From the NCBI GenBank assembly GCA_027493885.1, contig JAOSJZ010000001.1:2040622-2104621 (forward strand): a DNA stretch of 64,000 bases. The letters run 5' to 3'. Made by a program: the position numbers and the translations under genes. The stretch comes from Gaiella sp. GTDB lineage: Bacteria > Actinomycetota > Thermoleophilia > Gaiellales > Gaiellaceae. The notes under the pieces are model-generated. The model was given only the letters and a program-made list of their open reading frames with translations, did not search any database and was not told the origin of the DNA. Positions within the stretch are counted from its first letter, which is position 1. Each line of letters begins with the position of its first letter. Of the stretch, positions 48,826-58,212 are shown piece by piece.

Positions 48826-50147
48826 ATGGCCGCCACGCGGACGATCGAGCTGCGCACGGAGATTCCGGGGCCCCGCTCACGGGCGATCGCAGTGCGCGAG
48901 GAGCGGGTCATCGCCCACCCGCTGCTCGTCCACCTGCCGGTCTTCGCCGAGCGCGCCGAGAACGCCACGATCACGGACGTCGACGGAAACGTCTTCATCG
49001 ACTTCGCGGGCGGCGTCGGCGTGGTGAACGCCGGGCACGCGCACCCGCGAATCGTCCAGGCGGTGGTCGAGCAGGCGACGCGCTTCCTCCACACGGACTT
49101 CACGATCGTCCCCTACGAGCCGGCGGTGGCACTCGCGGAACGGCTCTGCGCGGTCGCTCCGATCTCCGGGGAGAAACGGGCGGCGTTCTTCAACGCCGGG
49201 ACGGAGGCGGTCGAGAACGCCGTCAAGCTCGCGCGCCTGCACACGGGGCGCCCCGGCGTGATCGCATTCGAGGGCGCGTTCCACGGCCGCACCCTGCTCT
49301 CGATGACGATGACCTCGAAGTTCCACCCGTACAAGGCCGGAATGGGGCCGTATGCGCCCGAGGTCTACCGCGCGCCGTATCCCGACGAATATCGCGGGCC
49401 GGGCGCCGCGGAGGCGCTGGCGGCGCTCGAGCGGCTGTTCGAAATGCACGTTCCACCGGAGCACGTCGCCGCCATCGTGATCGAGCCGCAGCTCGGCGAG
49501 GGTGGGTTCGTTCCGGCGCCGCGGGTCTACATGCAGGCGCTCCGTGCGATCTGCGACCGGCACGGGATCGTTCTCGTCGCAGACGAGGTGCAGACCGGCT
49601 TCGGTCGCACCGGGCGGATGTTCGCGATGGAGCACTTCGGTGTCCAGCCCGACCTGATGACGGTTGCGAAGTCGATTGCCGCCGGCCTGCCGCTCTCGGG
49701 CGTCGTCGGGCGGGCGGAGATCATGGACGGCGCCCACCCGGGGGCGATCGGGGGACGTACATCGGGAACCCGGTCGCCCAGGCGGCCGCGCTCGCCGTCC
49801 TCGACGTGTTCGAGGAGGAGGACCTCGTCGGCCGCGCCGAGATCGTCGGCGAGCGCATCCGCGGGGAGATGCTCGACTGGCAGCGGCACTGGCCTGCGAT
49901 CGGTGACGTCCGCGGGCTGGGCGCGATGCTCGCGATCGACCTCGTCCACGACCCGGCGACGAAGGAGCCTGCGCCCGAGTTGGCACGTGCCGTCATCGAC
50001 GAGGCGCTCCAGCGAGGGTTGATCCTGCTCAAGGCCGGCGTCCACGGGAACTGCATCCGCGTCCTCTGCCCGCTGACGATCGAGGACGCCGTCCTCGACG
50101 AGGCGCTCGAGGTGTGGGAGGACGCGCTCGCGTCCGTGCTCGGCTAG
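48826..50147 (+). CDS. gabT: Class III aminotransferase (GABA-type), one frameshift
   Basis: A PLP enzyme of about 440 residues. FFNAGTEAVENAVKLARLHTGRPGVIAFEGAFHGRT is the family start, IVLVADEVQTGFGRTGRMFA binds PLP and the Schiff-base Lys is in MTVAKSIAAGLPLSG. The frame breaks at five G (49750-49754); one more G restores AIGGTYIGNPVAQAAALAVLDVF. The closest match by pattern is 4-aminobutyrate aminotransferase; ornithine-type specificity cannot be excluded. TAGGCT is 7 nt from the ATG (leaderless). Confidence 0.88.
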
Positions 50148-51172
50148 TACACCAGCCCACTGCGGCGTTCGTGCCGCTCGAGCGCCAGCGCGATCAGCCG
50201 GTCGAGGAGCTCCTGGTAGCGGATCCCGGACGCCGCGAAGAGTCGTGAGTAGAAGCTCGTCGCGGTGAAGCCGGGGATCGTGTTGAGCTCGTTGATCACG
50301 ACCTCGCCGTCGGAGGCGCGGACGAAGAAGTCGGCGCGCGCCATTCCCTCGCACGACGTCGCCACGAAGGCCGCGAGGGCGAGCTCTCGCGCGCGCTCGA
50401 CCTGCGCCTCGCTCAACCCGGGCGGCGGGATCACGAGCTCCGAGCCGCCCTCGTCGTACTTCGACGAGTAGTCGTACCAGTCGGCGTGGTGCGAGACGAC
50501 CTGCCCGGGCTGCGAGGCCACCGGCGAGGGCAGGTTGCCGAGCACGCCCACCTCGATCTCCATCCCGTCGACGAACTCCTCGATCATCACCTTCTCGTCG
50601 TGGCGGCGCGCGAGGGCGACCGCCTCGGCGAGCTCGCTCTCCGAGCGCACCTTCGAGATCCCCACCGACGAGCCCATGTTCGCCGGCTTGACGAACACGG
50701 GGTAGCCGAACGGGTTCGCGACCGGGTCGCCGAGCCGGAGCGCGACGTGGCTGGCGACCGGGATGCCGGCGCCGCGCATCAGCGTCTTGAAGACGTCCTT
50801 GTCCATGCAGACCGACGAGGCGAGCACGCCCGGGCCGACGTAGGCGACCCCGGCGAGCTCGCAGAGCCCCTGCACCGTCCCGTCCTCGCCGAACGGGCCG
50901 TGGAGGATCGGCAGGACGACGTCCACCGCCCCGAGCGTCGCGGGCGCGGAGTCGGCCGGCACGGGGAGCGTCTCGGCGGTCGTCCCCGGCAGGCCCGCGC
51001 GAGCGTCGCCCGGCGGCAGCGCCCAGCGGCCGTCGCGGCCGATCTCGATCGTGCGGACGTCGTAGCGCTCGTGGTCGAGGGCCGCCGCGACCGAGGCCGC
51101 CGACGCGAGCGAGATCTCGTGCTCGCTCGACCGGCCACCCGCGAGCACGGCGAGCCGGATGCGGCCGGTCAC
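50144..51172 (-). CDS. ddl: D-alanine-D-alanine ligase
   Basis: A 342-residue ATP-grasp ligase. LAVLAGGRSSEHEISLASAASV, LPILHGPFGEDGTVQGLCELAGVAYVGPGVLASSVCMDK, FGYPVFVKPANMGSSVGISKV and INELNTIPGFTATSFYSRLF are the Ddl hallmarks. It makes the D-Ala-D-Ala dipeptide of peptidoglycan. It is the last gene of the cell-wall operon; the GTG overlaps the pknB stop. Confidence 0.95.
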   Translation of the reverse strand: MTGRIRLAVLAGGRSSEHEISLASAASVAAALDHERYDVRTIEIGRDGRWALPPGDARAGLPGTTAETLPVPADSAPATLGAVDVVLPILHGPFGEDGTVQGLCELAGVAYVGPGVLASSVCMDKDVFKTLMRGAGIPVASHVALRLGDPVANPFGYPVFVKPANMGSSVGISKVRSESELAEAVALARRHDEKVMIEEFVDGMEIEVGVLGNLPSPVASQPGQVVSHHADWYDYSSKYDEGGSELVIPPPGLSEAQVERARELALAAFVATSCEGMARADFFVRASDGEVVINELNTIPGFTATSFYSRLFAASGIRYQELLDRLIALALERHERRSGLVY

Positions 51173-53129
51173 GGGGCTGTCGGGACGGTGCTCGTCGTCG
51201 TGTCGGTCGGTGTCGTCGGCGTGATCGGGGTCGTCAGGTCGGGCGGCGGCACGTAGCGGCCGACGGTGATCGTGACGACCGACTTCGGGTCGGCCTGGGC
51301 GCTTCCGGCCGGGTCCTGGGAGATGACGAGACCGTCGAGCGACTCGTCCTCGGTGTCCTGGCCCACGACGCTGACCTTGAAGCCCGCAGCCCGGAGCGTC
51401 GCCCGTGCGTCCGCGACCGTCTGCAGCGCGACGTCGGGCACCGTCACGGTCGTGGGGCCCTTCGAGACGGACAGCGTGACGGACGACCCCTTCGACGCAG
51501 TCGAGTTGCCCGGCGGGTCCTGACCGACGACCTGGCCGGCGGGAGCATCGTTGTCGACGTCGGTCCGACCGACCGTGAAGCCGGCGGACTGCAGCTGCGC
51601 CGCGGCCACGTCGTAGTTCGACCCGACCACGTTCGGCACCGCGACCGGCTTCGGGCCGGACGAGACGTTGATCCGCACGGACTTGCCGGCGACGACGACG
51701 ACGCCGGCCCGGGGGTCCTGCGCGATCACCTGGTTGGGCGTCCGGTCGGACGGGACCTGGACGACGCGCGCCACCAGCCCGCGCTGCGTCAGCTCCGCCA
51801 CCGCCGTGTCGCGCGACTTCCCGACGAGCGCGGGTACCGTCACCTTCGGCTTGCCGCTCGAGACGAGAATCGTCACCAGCGAGCCCTTCGGCTGCTTCGT
51901 GCCCGCATCGGGGTCCTGCTGGTAGACGTAGCCCGGCTGGACGCTCGCGTTCGGCAGCCGCCGGACGTTGTGCTCGAAGCCGTCCTTGTCGATCAGGGCG
52001 ACGGCGTTCCGCTCGAGGATGCCGGTGTAGAGCCCCACTGCGACCGGCTCGTTGGCGTCGATCTGTGCCCGGATGTTGTCGTACAGCACCCAGCCGCCGA
52101 TCCCCAGCGCGATCGCCACGCCGAGCGCGAGCAGCCACGGCCACCACGCTCTCCCCCGTCCTCACCTGGCCCTCGTAGGAGCGGTACCGCTCGTCGCCGC
52201 CGTAGCTCGCAGCACGGGGAGCGACCGCGGTCGCGGCGGTCGTCTCGCCGCGGAGCACCATCGTCGCGGCCTCCTCGGTCTCCGGCCCGACCGCGTCGCC
52301 GCGGCCGACGAGCTCGAGGTCGCGATCCATCTCCTTCGCCGAGCGGTAGCGGTCGGCAGGCTCCTTCGCGAGCGCCCGGAGGACGACGAGGTCGAGGTCG
52401 CGGGGGATCTCGGGACGGATCGTCGACGGCGCCGGCGGCACCTGCGAGAGGTGCTTCATCGCGATCTCGACCGGCGTCTCGCCCGTGAACGGCACCTTCC
52501 CGGTCACGAGCTCGTACAGGACGATTCCCGTCGAGTAGAGGTCGGAGGACTCGTCGACCGGCGCGCCGCGGGCCTGCTCCGGTGAGAGGTACTGCGCCGT
52601 CCCGATGATCGAGCCCGCCTCGGTCATCTGGCTCGAGCCGGCACGGGCGATGCCGAAGTCGGCGACCTTCACGCGCCCCTCGTGGTCGACGAGCACGTTG
52701 TGCGGCTTGATGTCCCGGTGGACGATCCCGTTCCTGTGCGCGTAGCGCAGCGCGGCGAGCACCTGCCGCACGTAGGAGATCGCGACCGGCACGGGGGCAG
52801 GGACCGCGGGTCACGATCAGCTCCTTGAGCGTCCGGCCCTCGACGTACTCCATGACGATGAAGTACGACCCCTCGGCCTCGCCGCGGTCGAAGATCGAGA
52901 CGACGTTCGGGTGCGAGAGCCCGGCCGCGTGGGTCGCCTCGCGGCGGAAGCGCTCGACGAACTGCGTGTCGTTCGCGTAGCGGGCGTGAAGGATCTTGAT
53001 CGCGACCTTGCGGCCGAGCTCCTGGTCCTCCGCGAGCCAGACGTCGGCCATGCCGCCGCCGCCGAGCTTGCGCTCGAGGCGGTACCGGCCGGCGAAGATC
53101 GTGCCGCGTCGCTCGTCTATGGTCGCCAT
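51169..53129 (-). CDS. pknB: PASTA Ser/Thr protein kinase PknB, two frameshifts
   Basis: Kinase domain: LGGGGMADVWLAED (Gly loop), VAIKIL (Lys), GIVHRDIKPHNVLVD (catalytic loop), VADFGIARA (DFG) and GTAQYLSPEQA (activation segment). A transmembrane helix AWWPWLLALGVAIALGIGGWVLY then leads to about four PASTA repeats ending in a Thr-rich tail. The frame breaks at five G (52793-52797) and five C (52153-52157); each run has one base too many. The corrected length is 652 residues. PASTA domains sense muropeptides or lipid II, and this kinase regulates growth and wall synthesis. Confidence 0.93.
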
Positions 53130-53196
53130 CCGGTCACGAAGGGTAGATGCTCGATCGGCAGGCCCAGGGCCGGCGGCCCCTGCAGCGACATGCCGC

Positions 53197-54676
53197 TCAC
53201 GGGTTCGCCGCCGGACGCAGGAGTGCCTGCATCACCGCGCGCGCGATCGGCGCCGCCGTGACACCGCCCGTCAGGCTCTGGCGCTCGAGCGCGACCGCGA
53301 TCGCGACCTCCGGCCGCTTGCCCGGCCTGCCGGCGAAGGCGATGAACCAGGTCGTGTTCTGCCCCTGCACGCCCGTCTCCGCCGTGCCGGTCTTCCCGCC
53401 GATCCGGTAGCCGGCGATCTGCGCCGCGGTACCGGTACCCCCCTGGACGGCGCTGACCATCATGTTCGCGATGTCCCGCGCGTTGACGGGGCCCACGGGA
53501 CGGGAGAGACGCTCGGGCTCGGTGCGCGAAACGGTCGTCCCGCGCGGCGAGACGAGCTTCTCGACGACGTAGGGCCGCATCAGGATCCCCGCGTTGCCGA
53601 TCGCGGCAGCGACCATCGCCATCTGCAGCGGCGTGACGAGCAGGCGCTCCTGGCCGAACGCCATCCGGCCCGCGTCGACGTCGGAGTCGCGTTTCGGGTA
53701 CCAGAGCTCGCGGTTCCGGTAGAGGCCGCTCGGGTAGCGCTCCCCGTCCGGGGTCTCGAGGGGCGGCCGCTCGTAGAAGCCGAACTTCTTCGCCTGCTCG
53801 AGGATCCGCTTCGCGCCGAGCGCCTTGCCGATGTTGCAGAAGACCGAGTTCACGGAGTGCTCGAGCGCCGTTGCGAGATCGATCCTCCCGAACGGGCGAC
53901 TCGTGTCGAAGTTGTTGACCCGCTTGCCGTACGCGATGCAGTAGCCGGGGTCGACGAACTCGGAGTCGGGCGCGAAGCGGCTCGACTCGAGCGCCGCCGC
54001 AGCGGTGACCACCTTGAACGTGGAGCCCGGCGGGTAGAGGCCCTGCGAGGCGCGGTTGACGAGCGGCGCAGCGGGGGCGGCAATCGGCCGTGATCTTCGA
54101 GATCTTCCCGAAGTCGTTCTCGACGAGGTTGGGGTTGTAGCTGGGCGACGACGCCATCACGAGGAGCTTCCCGCTCCGCGGATCGAGGGCGGCGACCGCG
54201 CCGCAGGTGCCGCCGAGCGCCTCGAGCGCGACCTTTTGCGCCGCCAGGTCGAGCGTGGTGACGACGGTGTCGCCGACGATCGGCTTGCCGCGCGCCTCGT
54301 CGAGCTGCCGCTCCACCAGCGTGGCGAGGTCGCGCTCGGTGCCGGTGAGGATGCCGTTGAGCGACTTCTCGAGCCCGGCCCGGCTCCGCGACGCGGTCGA
54401 GTAGCCGACGACGTGTGCCGCGAGCCGTCCCTGCGGGTAGCGGCGGAAGTAGAACGTCTTCGCGCGGCGCTGGACGGTCCGGTTGCGGGCGAGGACGCGG
54501 CCGGGCGCGAGGATCAGGCCGCGCCGCACCTGGAACTCGGCGACGCGCTGGATCTCGTTGTCCTGCCGCGCGGCGAGGCCGGGACGTGCCCACGTCTGCC
54601 AGTACGTCGTCCCGACGACGAGCGCGACGATCAGCCCCATCGCCACCCACGCGACTCGTGTCAGCTGACGATTCAC
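53197..54676 (-). CDS. pbpA: Class B penicillin-binding protein PbpA, one frameshift
   Basis: An N-terminal helix VAWVAMGLIVALVVGTTYWQTW precedes the PBP dimer domain (GLILAPGRVLARN). The transpeptidase follows: SxxK in GLYPPGSTFKVV, SxN in ALEHSVNSVF and KTG in YRIGGKTGTAE. The frame breaks at five G (54073-54077); losing one base joins CRP to AAPLVNRASQG. The corrected length is 492 residues. It crosslinks peptidoglycan with the adjacent SEDS polymerase. The GTG at 54676 overlaps the rodA stop. Confidence 0.93.
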
Positions 54677-55980
54677 GTCGGCTGGTTCCGGACGGCGCGA
54701 TGGGAGACGAGCAGCAGGAGCGCGAGGAGGACGAAGTTCGAGACGATGCTGGAGCCGCCGTACGAGACGAAGGGCAGCGTGATCCCCGTGAGGGGGACGA
54801 GCCGGAGGACGCCGCCGACGATGATGAACGTCTGTAGCGCGAGGCCGAAGCTGAGCCCGGCGGCGAGGAGCTTCGAGAACCCGTCGTGCGCGACGAGCGC
54901 GACGCGCATCCCGCGCGCGACGAGGGCGAGGAAGAGCAGGAGGACGGCCGCGGCGCCGACGAGGCCGAGCTCCTGTGCGATCGCCGAGTAGATGAAGTCG
55001 GTCTGCAGGTAGGGGATCAGCGGCGTCCCGTCGACCGTCTCGAAGGTGCCGCGCCCGATGCCCGTGCCGCCGTAGCCGCCGTTCGCGATCGAGTAGAGGC
55101 TCTTCACGAGCTGGTACGAGTCGCAGTTCTGCCGGTACTCGAGAAGGCCGTTGACGGAGCACGGGACCTTCTCGTCGGTCCACGGCTGGAGCCACACCGT
55201 GACGCGCTGCTCCACCCGCGAGAGCGAGTCGTAGAGAAGCGCGGCGCCGCCGGCGAACAGCGCGAGGCCCGCGAGGACGAACGACAGCCGCCCCGTGGCC
55301 GCGTACACCATCGCGAGGAAGATCCCGAAGTTCAGGAGCGCGGAGCCGAGGTCGCTCGTCTGGACGAGCACGAGCATCGCGCCGCCCCAGATCGCGAGGA
55401 GCGGCCCGACGTCCTTGAGGCGCCCGCTCGCGAGCGACTCGCGCTTGTCGCGAAGGTACGCCGCGAGAAAGACGACCAGGAAGATCTTCGCGATCTCGCC
55501 CGGCTGGAACCGCAGCGGCCCGATGTCGACCCACAGCTTGACGCCGTTCACCCGCTGCCCGAGGCCGGGGACCGACGGGAGCATCAGGAGCACGATCGCC
55601 GAGACGCCGAAGACGTACTTGTAGCGCTCGAGGACGCGGTAGTCGTAGCGGAGCCACACGAGCACGACCGCGAAGATCGCCACGCCGACGGCGACCCAGA
55701 CGAGCTGGCGACGTGCGTCCTCCGGGTCGATCCGGTAGACGAATACGAGCCCGACCGAGGTGATGAGCGCGACGAGCGGGAGCAGCGTCGGGTCGGCGTC
55801 CGGGACGGTCCAGCGCGCGACGAGATGCGCCGCGACGAAGATCCCGGCCAGCACGGCAGCCCACGGCAGCCAGCCGTAGTCGATCGTGGCGAGGCCGGAG
55901 ATCCACGCGCTCGCGAACGCGGTCGAGGCGACCAGCCCTGCGAGCACGAGGGTCGCGAGCTCGCGGTTGCGGGCGCTCAC
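54673..55980 (-). CDS. rodA: SEDS glycosyltransferase RodA/FtsW
   Basis: A 435-residue membrane protein with about ten helices. SEDS motifs are KLWVDIGPLRFQPGEIAKIFLVVFLAAYL, LLVLVQTSDLGSALL, NGGYGGTGIGRG, TDFIYSAIAQELGLVGA and LPFVSYGGSSIVSNF. It polymerises lipid II glycan strands and pairs with PbpA. The ORF track begins at 55998, but the GTG at 55980 overlaps the pstP stop as GTGA, the same coupling used by most genes of this operon. Confidence 0.95.
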   Translation of the reverse strand: MSARNRELATLVLAGLVASTAFASAWISGLATIDYGWLPWAAVLAGIFVAAHLVARWTVPDADPTLLPLVALITSVGLVFVYRIDPEDARRQLVWVAVGVAIFAVVLVWLRYDYRVLERYKYVFGVSAIVLLMLPSVPGLGQRVNGVKLWVDIGPLRFQPGEIAKIFLVVFLAAYLRDKRESLASGRLKDVGPLLAIWGGAMLVLVQTSDLGSALLNFGIFLAMVYAATGRLSFVLAGLALFAGGAALLYDSLSRVEQRVTVWLQPWTDEKVPCSVNGLLEYRQNCDSYQLVKSLYSIANGGYGGTGIGRGTFETVDGTPLIPYLQTDFIYSAIAQELGLVGAAAVLLLFLALVARGMRVALVAHDGFSKLLAAGLSFGLALQTFIIVGGVLRLVPLTGITLPFVSYGGSSIVSNFVLLALLLLVSHRAVRNQPT

Positions 55981-56900
55981 CGCAGCAGCACGCTCCACCA
56001 GATGACGAGCGCGGCGACCGCGAGGAGCGCGAGGACGAGGAGCAGCGCGGGCCAGCGGCTGCCCTTCCCGGCGCCGTGCCGCTGCACGACGCCCTCGAGC
56101 ACGGGCTCGGAGGTCACCTCGTCCGCCGGTGCGGTGACGGGGAGCCGATCGGCCGCTGCCGCCGCGCCTGCCGCGGGCCGGGGCTGGCCCTCGAGCAGCT
56201 CGAAGAGGACGACCGTCACGTTGTCCTCGCCGCCGGCGGCGTTCGCCGCGCGCACGAGAGCCTCGGAGGCGACGTACGGGTCGCGGCCGGACTCGTCGAG
56301 CAGCCGCGCGATCTCGTCGTCGCGCACCATCGCGCTCAGGCCGTCCGAGCAGAGCAGGACGAGGTCCCCCGGCTCGAGGCGGAGTGACAGGGTGTCGACC
56401 TCGACCTCCGCCTCCGTGCCGAGCGCGCGCGTGATCACCGAGCGGTGCGGATGCACGGCCGCCTCGGCTTCGGTGAGGCGGCCGCTGCGCACGAGCTCGG
56501 CGACGAGCGAGTGGTCGGTCGTCAGCTGCTCGAGCTCGCCGGCGCGGTAGCGGTAGGCGCGCGAGTCGCCGACGTGCGCCAGCGTGAGCGTCTCCGCATG
56601 CTCGTCCACGAGCGCGACGGTCGCGGTCGTGCCCATCCCGGCCACGGCCGGGTCGCTCAGCGACCGCTCGAAGATGCGGGCATTCGCGGCACGAACGGCT
56701 CCTGCGACGCCATCCTCGTCGCCAGCGGCGGCTGCCTCCTCGATCGCCGCGGCCGCGAGCCGGGAGGCGAGCTCGCCCGCCTGCGCGCCGCCCATGCCGT
56801 CCGCGATCGCGAAGAGCGGAGGCTCGCAGACGAACGCGTCCTCGTTCTGGCGGCGCCTCCGCCCGGTGTCCGACAGGCCTGCCGCGCGTCCGACGAGCAC
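55977..56900 (-). CDS. pstP: PP2C-family Ser/Thr phosphatase PstP
   Basis: A 307-residue PPM phosphatase. Metal-binding motifs are RRQNEDAFVC, FAIADGMGGAQAG, TLTLAHVGDSRAYRYR, LCSDGLSAMV and GGEDNVTVVLFEL. A Pro/Ala linker and a C-terminal transmembrane helix (WPALLLVLALLAVAALVIWW) complete the normal actinobacterial architecture. It reverses PknA/PknB phosphorylation. The GTG shares one base with the fhaB stop (TAGTG). Confidence 0.95.
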   Translation of the reverse strand: MLVGRAAGLSDTGRRRRQNEDAFVCEPPLFAIADGMGGAQAGELASRLAAAAIEEAAAAGDEDGVAGAVRAANARIFERSLSDPAVAGMGTTATVALVDEHAETLTLAHVGDSRAYRYRAGELEQLTTDHSLVAELVRSGRLTEAEAAVHPHRSVITRALGTEAEVEVDTLSLRLEPGDLVLLCSDGLSAMVRDDEIARLLDESGRDPYVASEALVRAANAAGGEDNVTVVLFELLEGQPRPAAGAAAAADRLPVTAPADEVTSEPVLEGVVQRHGAGKGSRWPALLLVLALLAVAALVIWWSVLLR

Positions 56901-57382
56901 TACGCCTCCACGAGCAGGTCGGTGTGACCGATCCGGATCACGTCGCCGGGCTGGAGGAGGCGCGCGCTCGTGACGCGCGCGCCGTTGACGAACGTCCCGT
57001 TCGTCGACCCGGCGTCCTCGACCCAGAGGCCGTCCGAACGGCTGTCGATCGTCGCATGCCTCCCGGAGACCGTCGTATCCGCGTCGAGCCGGATCGTGTT
57101 CTCCGCGCCGCGACCGACCCGCGCCGTCGAGGACAGCTCGATCGCCGTTCCCGGCTCGAGCGCGGGGCTGTCCAGCACGACGACACGTCGCAGCGTGATC
57201 CCGGCGGCGGCACGCAGGGCAGCCGCGTCGGCGGCGCCGATGACGATGCTCTCCTGCGGCGCGCCCGCCGACAGCCCGCGCGTCGCCGAGCGCACCACGA
57301 TCCAGACGAACAGGTAGAGGAGGGCCAGGAACGCCACCTTGAGGCCGAGCAGGGCCTCGTCCACCGTCACGGCGTCGCTCAC
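56900..57382 (-). CDS. fhaB: FHA-domain protein FhaB
   Basis: A 160-residue protein. One transmembrane helix (LGLKVAFLALLYLFVWIVV) precedes an FHA domain: VGRGAENTIRLDADTTVSGRHATID and VEDAGSTNGTFVNG, with the Arg, Ser-x-x-His and Asn needed to bind phosphothreonine. FhaB links kinase output to the RodA/PbpA machinery. The GTG overlaps the fhaA stop. Confidence 0.93.
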   Translation of the reverse strand: MSDAVTVDEALLGLKVAFLALLYLFVWIVVRSATRGLSAGAPQESIVIGAADAAALRAAAGITLRRVVVLDSPALEPGTAIELSSTARVGRGAENTIRLDADTTVSGRHATIDSRSDGLWVEDAGSTNGTFVNGARVTSARLLQPGDVIRIGHTDLLVEA

Positions 57383-58185
57383 CGGAGGCTGCGGCCGAAG
57401 ACGAGCTCGGTCCCGCCGATCGTGATGCGGTCTCCGTCGTCGACGCGCTTCCGTCCGGAGACGCGCCGGCCGTTCACCTCGGTGCCGTTGGTCGAGCCGA
57501 GATCCGCGACGGCCCAGGTCGTCGGCCCCTCCTGGACGAGCTCGAAGTGGCGCCGTGACACGTTGCCGTCGTCGACGCGGATGTCGCACTCGCGCGAGCG
57601 GCCGACCACGACCCGCTCCGCGGTGACGGGGATCGTGCGACCGTCGACCGTGAGCGTCACCCGCTCGCGCAGGACCTCTCGCGGGGGGCCGTTGTCCTCC
57701 GAGAGGGGAACGTCGGGCCGGTAGACCATCGTCGCGGCGGGCGGCTCGGGTGCCGGAGGCGCCGCCGCTGCGACCGGGGTGGGCAGCGGCAGCGCCGCCG
57801 CGACACGCGCCTCGTCGGGTTGCGCGACGCGCGTGGCGATGCCGAACTCGCCCATGGCGAGGTCGTCGTCGGTCTGGATCAGCACCCGCGGCGGCGTGAG
57901 CAGCGCGTACGCCTCGCGCCGTGCGTGCTCGACGAGGTACTCCTGGAGCTCGCCCACGAGCGACCCCTCGTATGCGGCGAGCTGCGACCGGTCGGAGGGC
58001 GACAGGTAGACGGTGTACTCGTTCGGCACGTAGACCCGGGAGACAGACACCGAGCGATGCTCGTCCATCTCCTTGGCGAGCTTTCGGGCGAGCTCGACAG
58101 GCTGCACGTGTGTCCGGAAGGCGCGGCCGAAGACCCCCTCGAAGAGGCCCTCGATCGTGCTCTCGATCGCGCGAAGAACGCTCAT
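57379..58185 (-). CDS. fhaA: FHA-domain protein FhaA (DUF3662-FHA)
   Basis: A 268-residue protein. The N-terminal DUF3662 domain (IESTIEGLFEGVFGRAFRTHVQPVELARKLAKEMD, YVPNEYTVYLSPSDR) is followed by an Ala/Pro linker and an FHA domain with VVVGRSRECDIRVDDGNVSRRHFEL and LGSTNGTEVNGRR. In mycobacteria FhaA binds phosphorylated MviN and adjusts peptidoglycan synthesis. It is followed by fhaB with a start/stop overlap. Confidence 0.94.
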   Translation of the reverse strand: MSVLRAIESTIEGLFEGVFGRAFRTHVQPVELARKLAKEMDEHRSVSVSRVYVPNEYTVYLSPSDRSQLAAYEGSLVGELQEYLVEHARREAYALLTPPRVLIQTDDDLAMGEFGIATRVAQPDEARVAAALPLPTPVAAAAPPAPEPPAATMVYRPDVPLSEDNGPPREVLRERVTLTVDGRTIPVTAERVVVGRSRECDIRVDDGNVSRRHFELVQEGPTTWAVADLGSTNGTEVNGRRVSGRKRVDDGDRITIGGTELVFGRSLR

Positions 58186-58212
58186 GGGGCTGGGCGCCTC
58201 CCCCGGACGAGT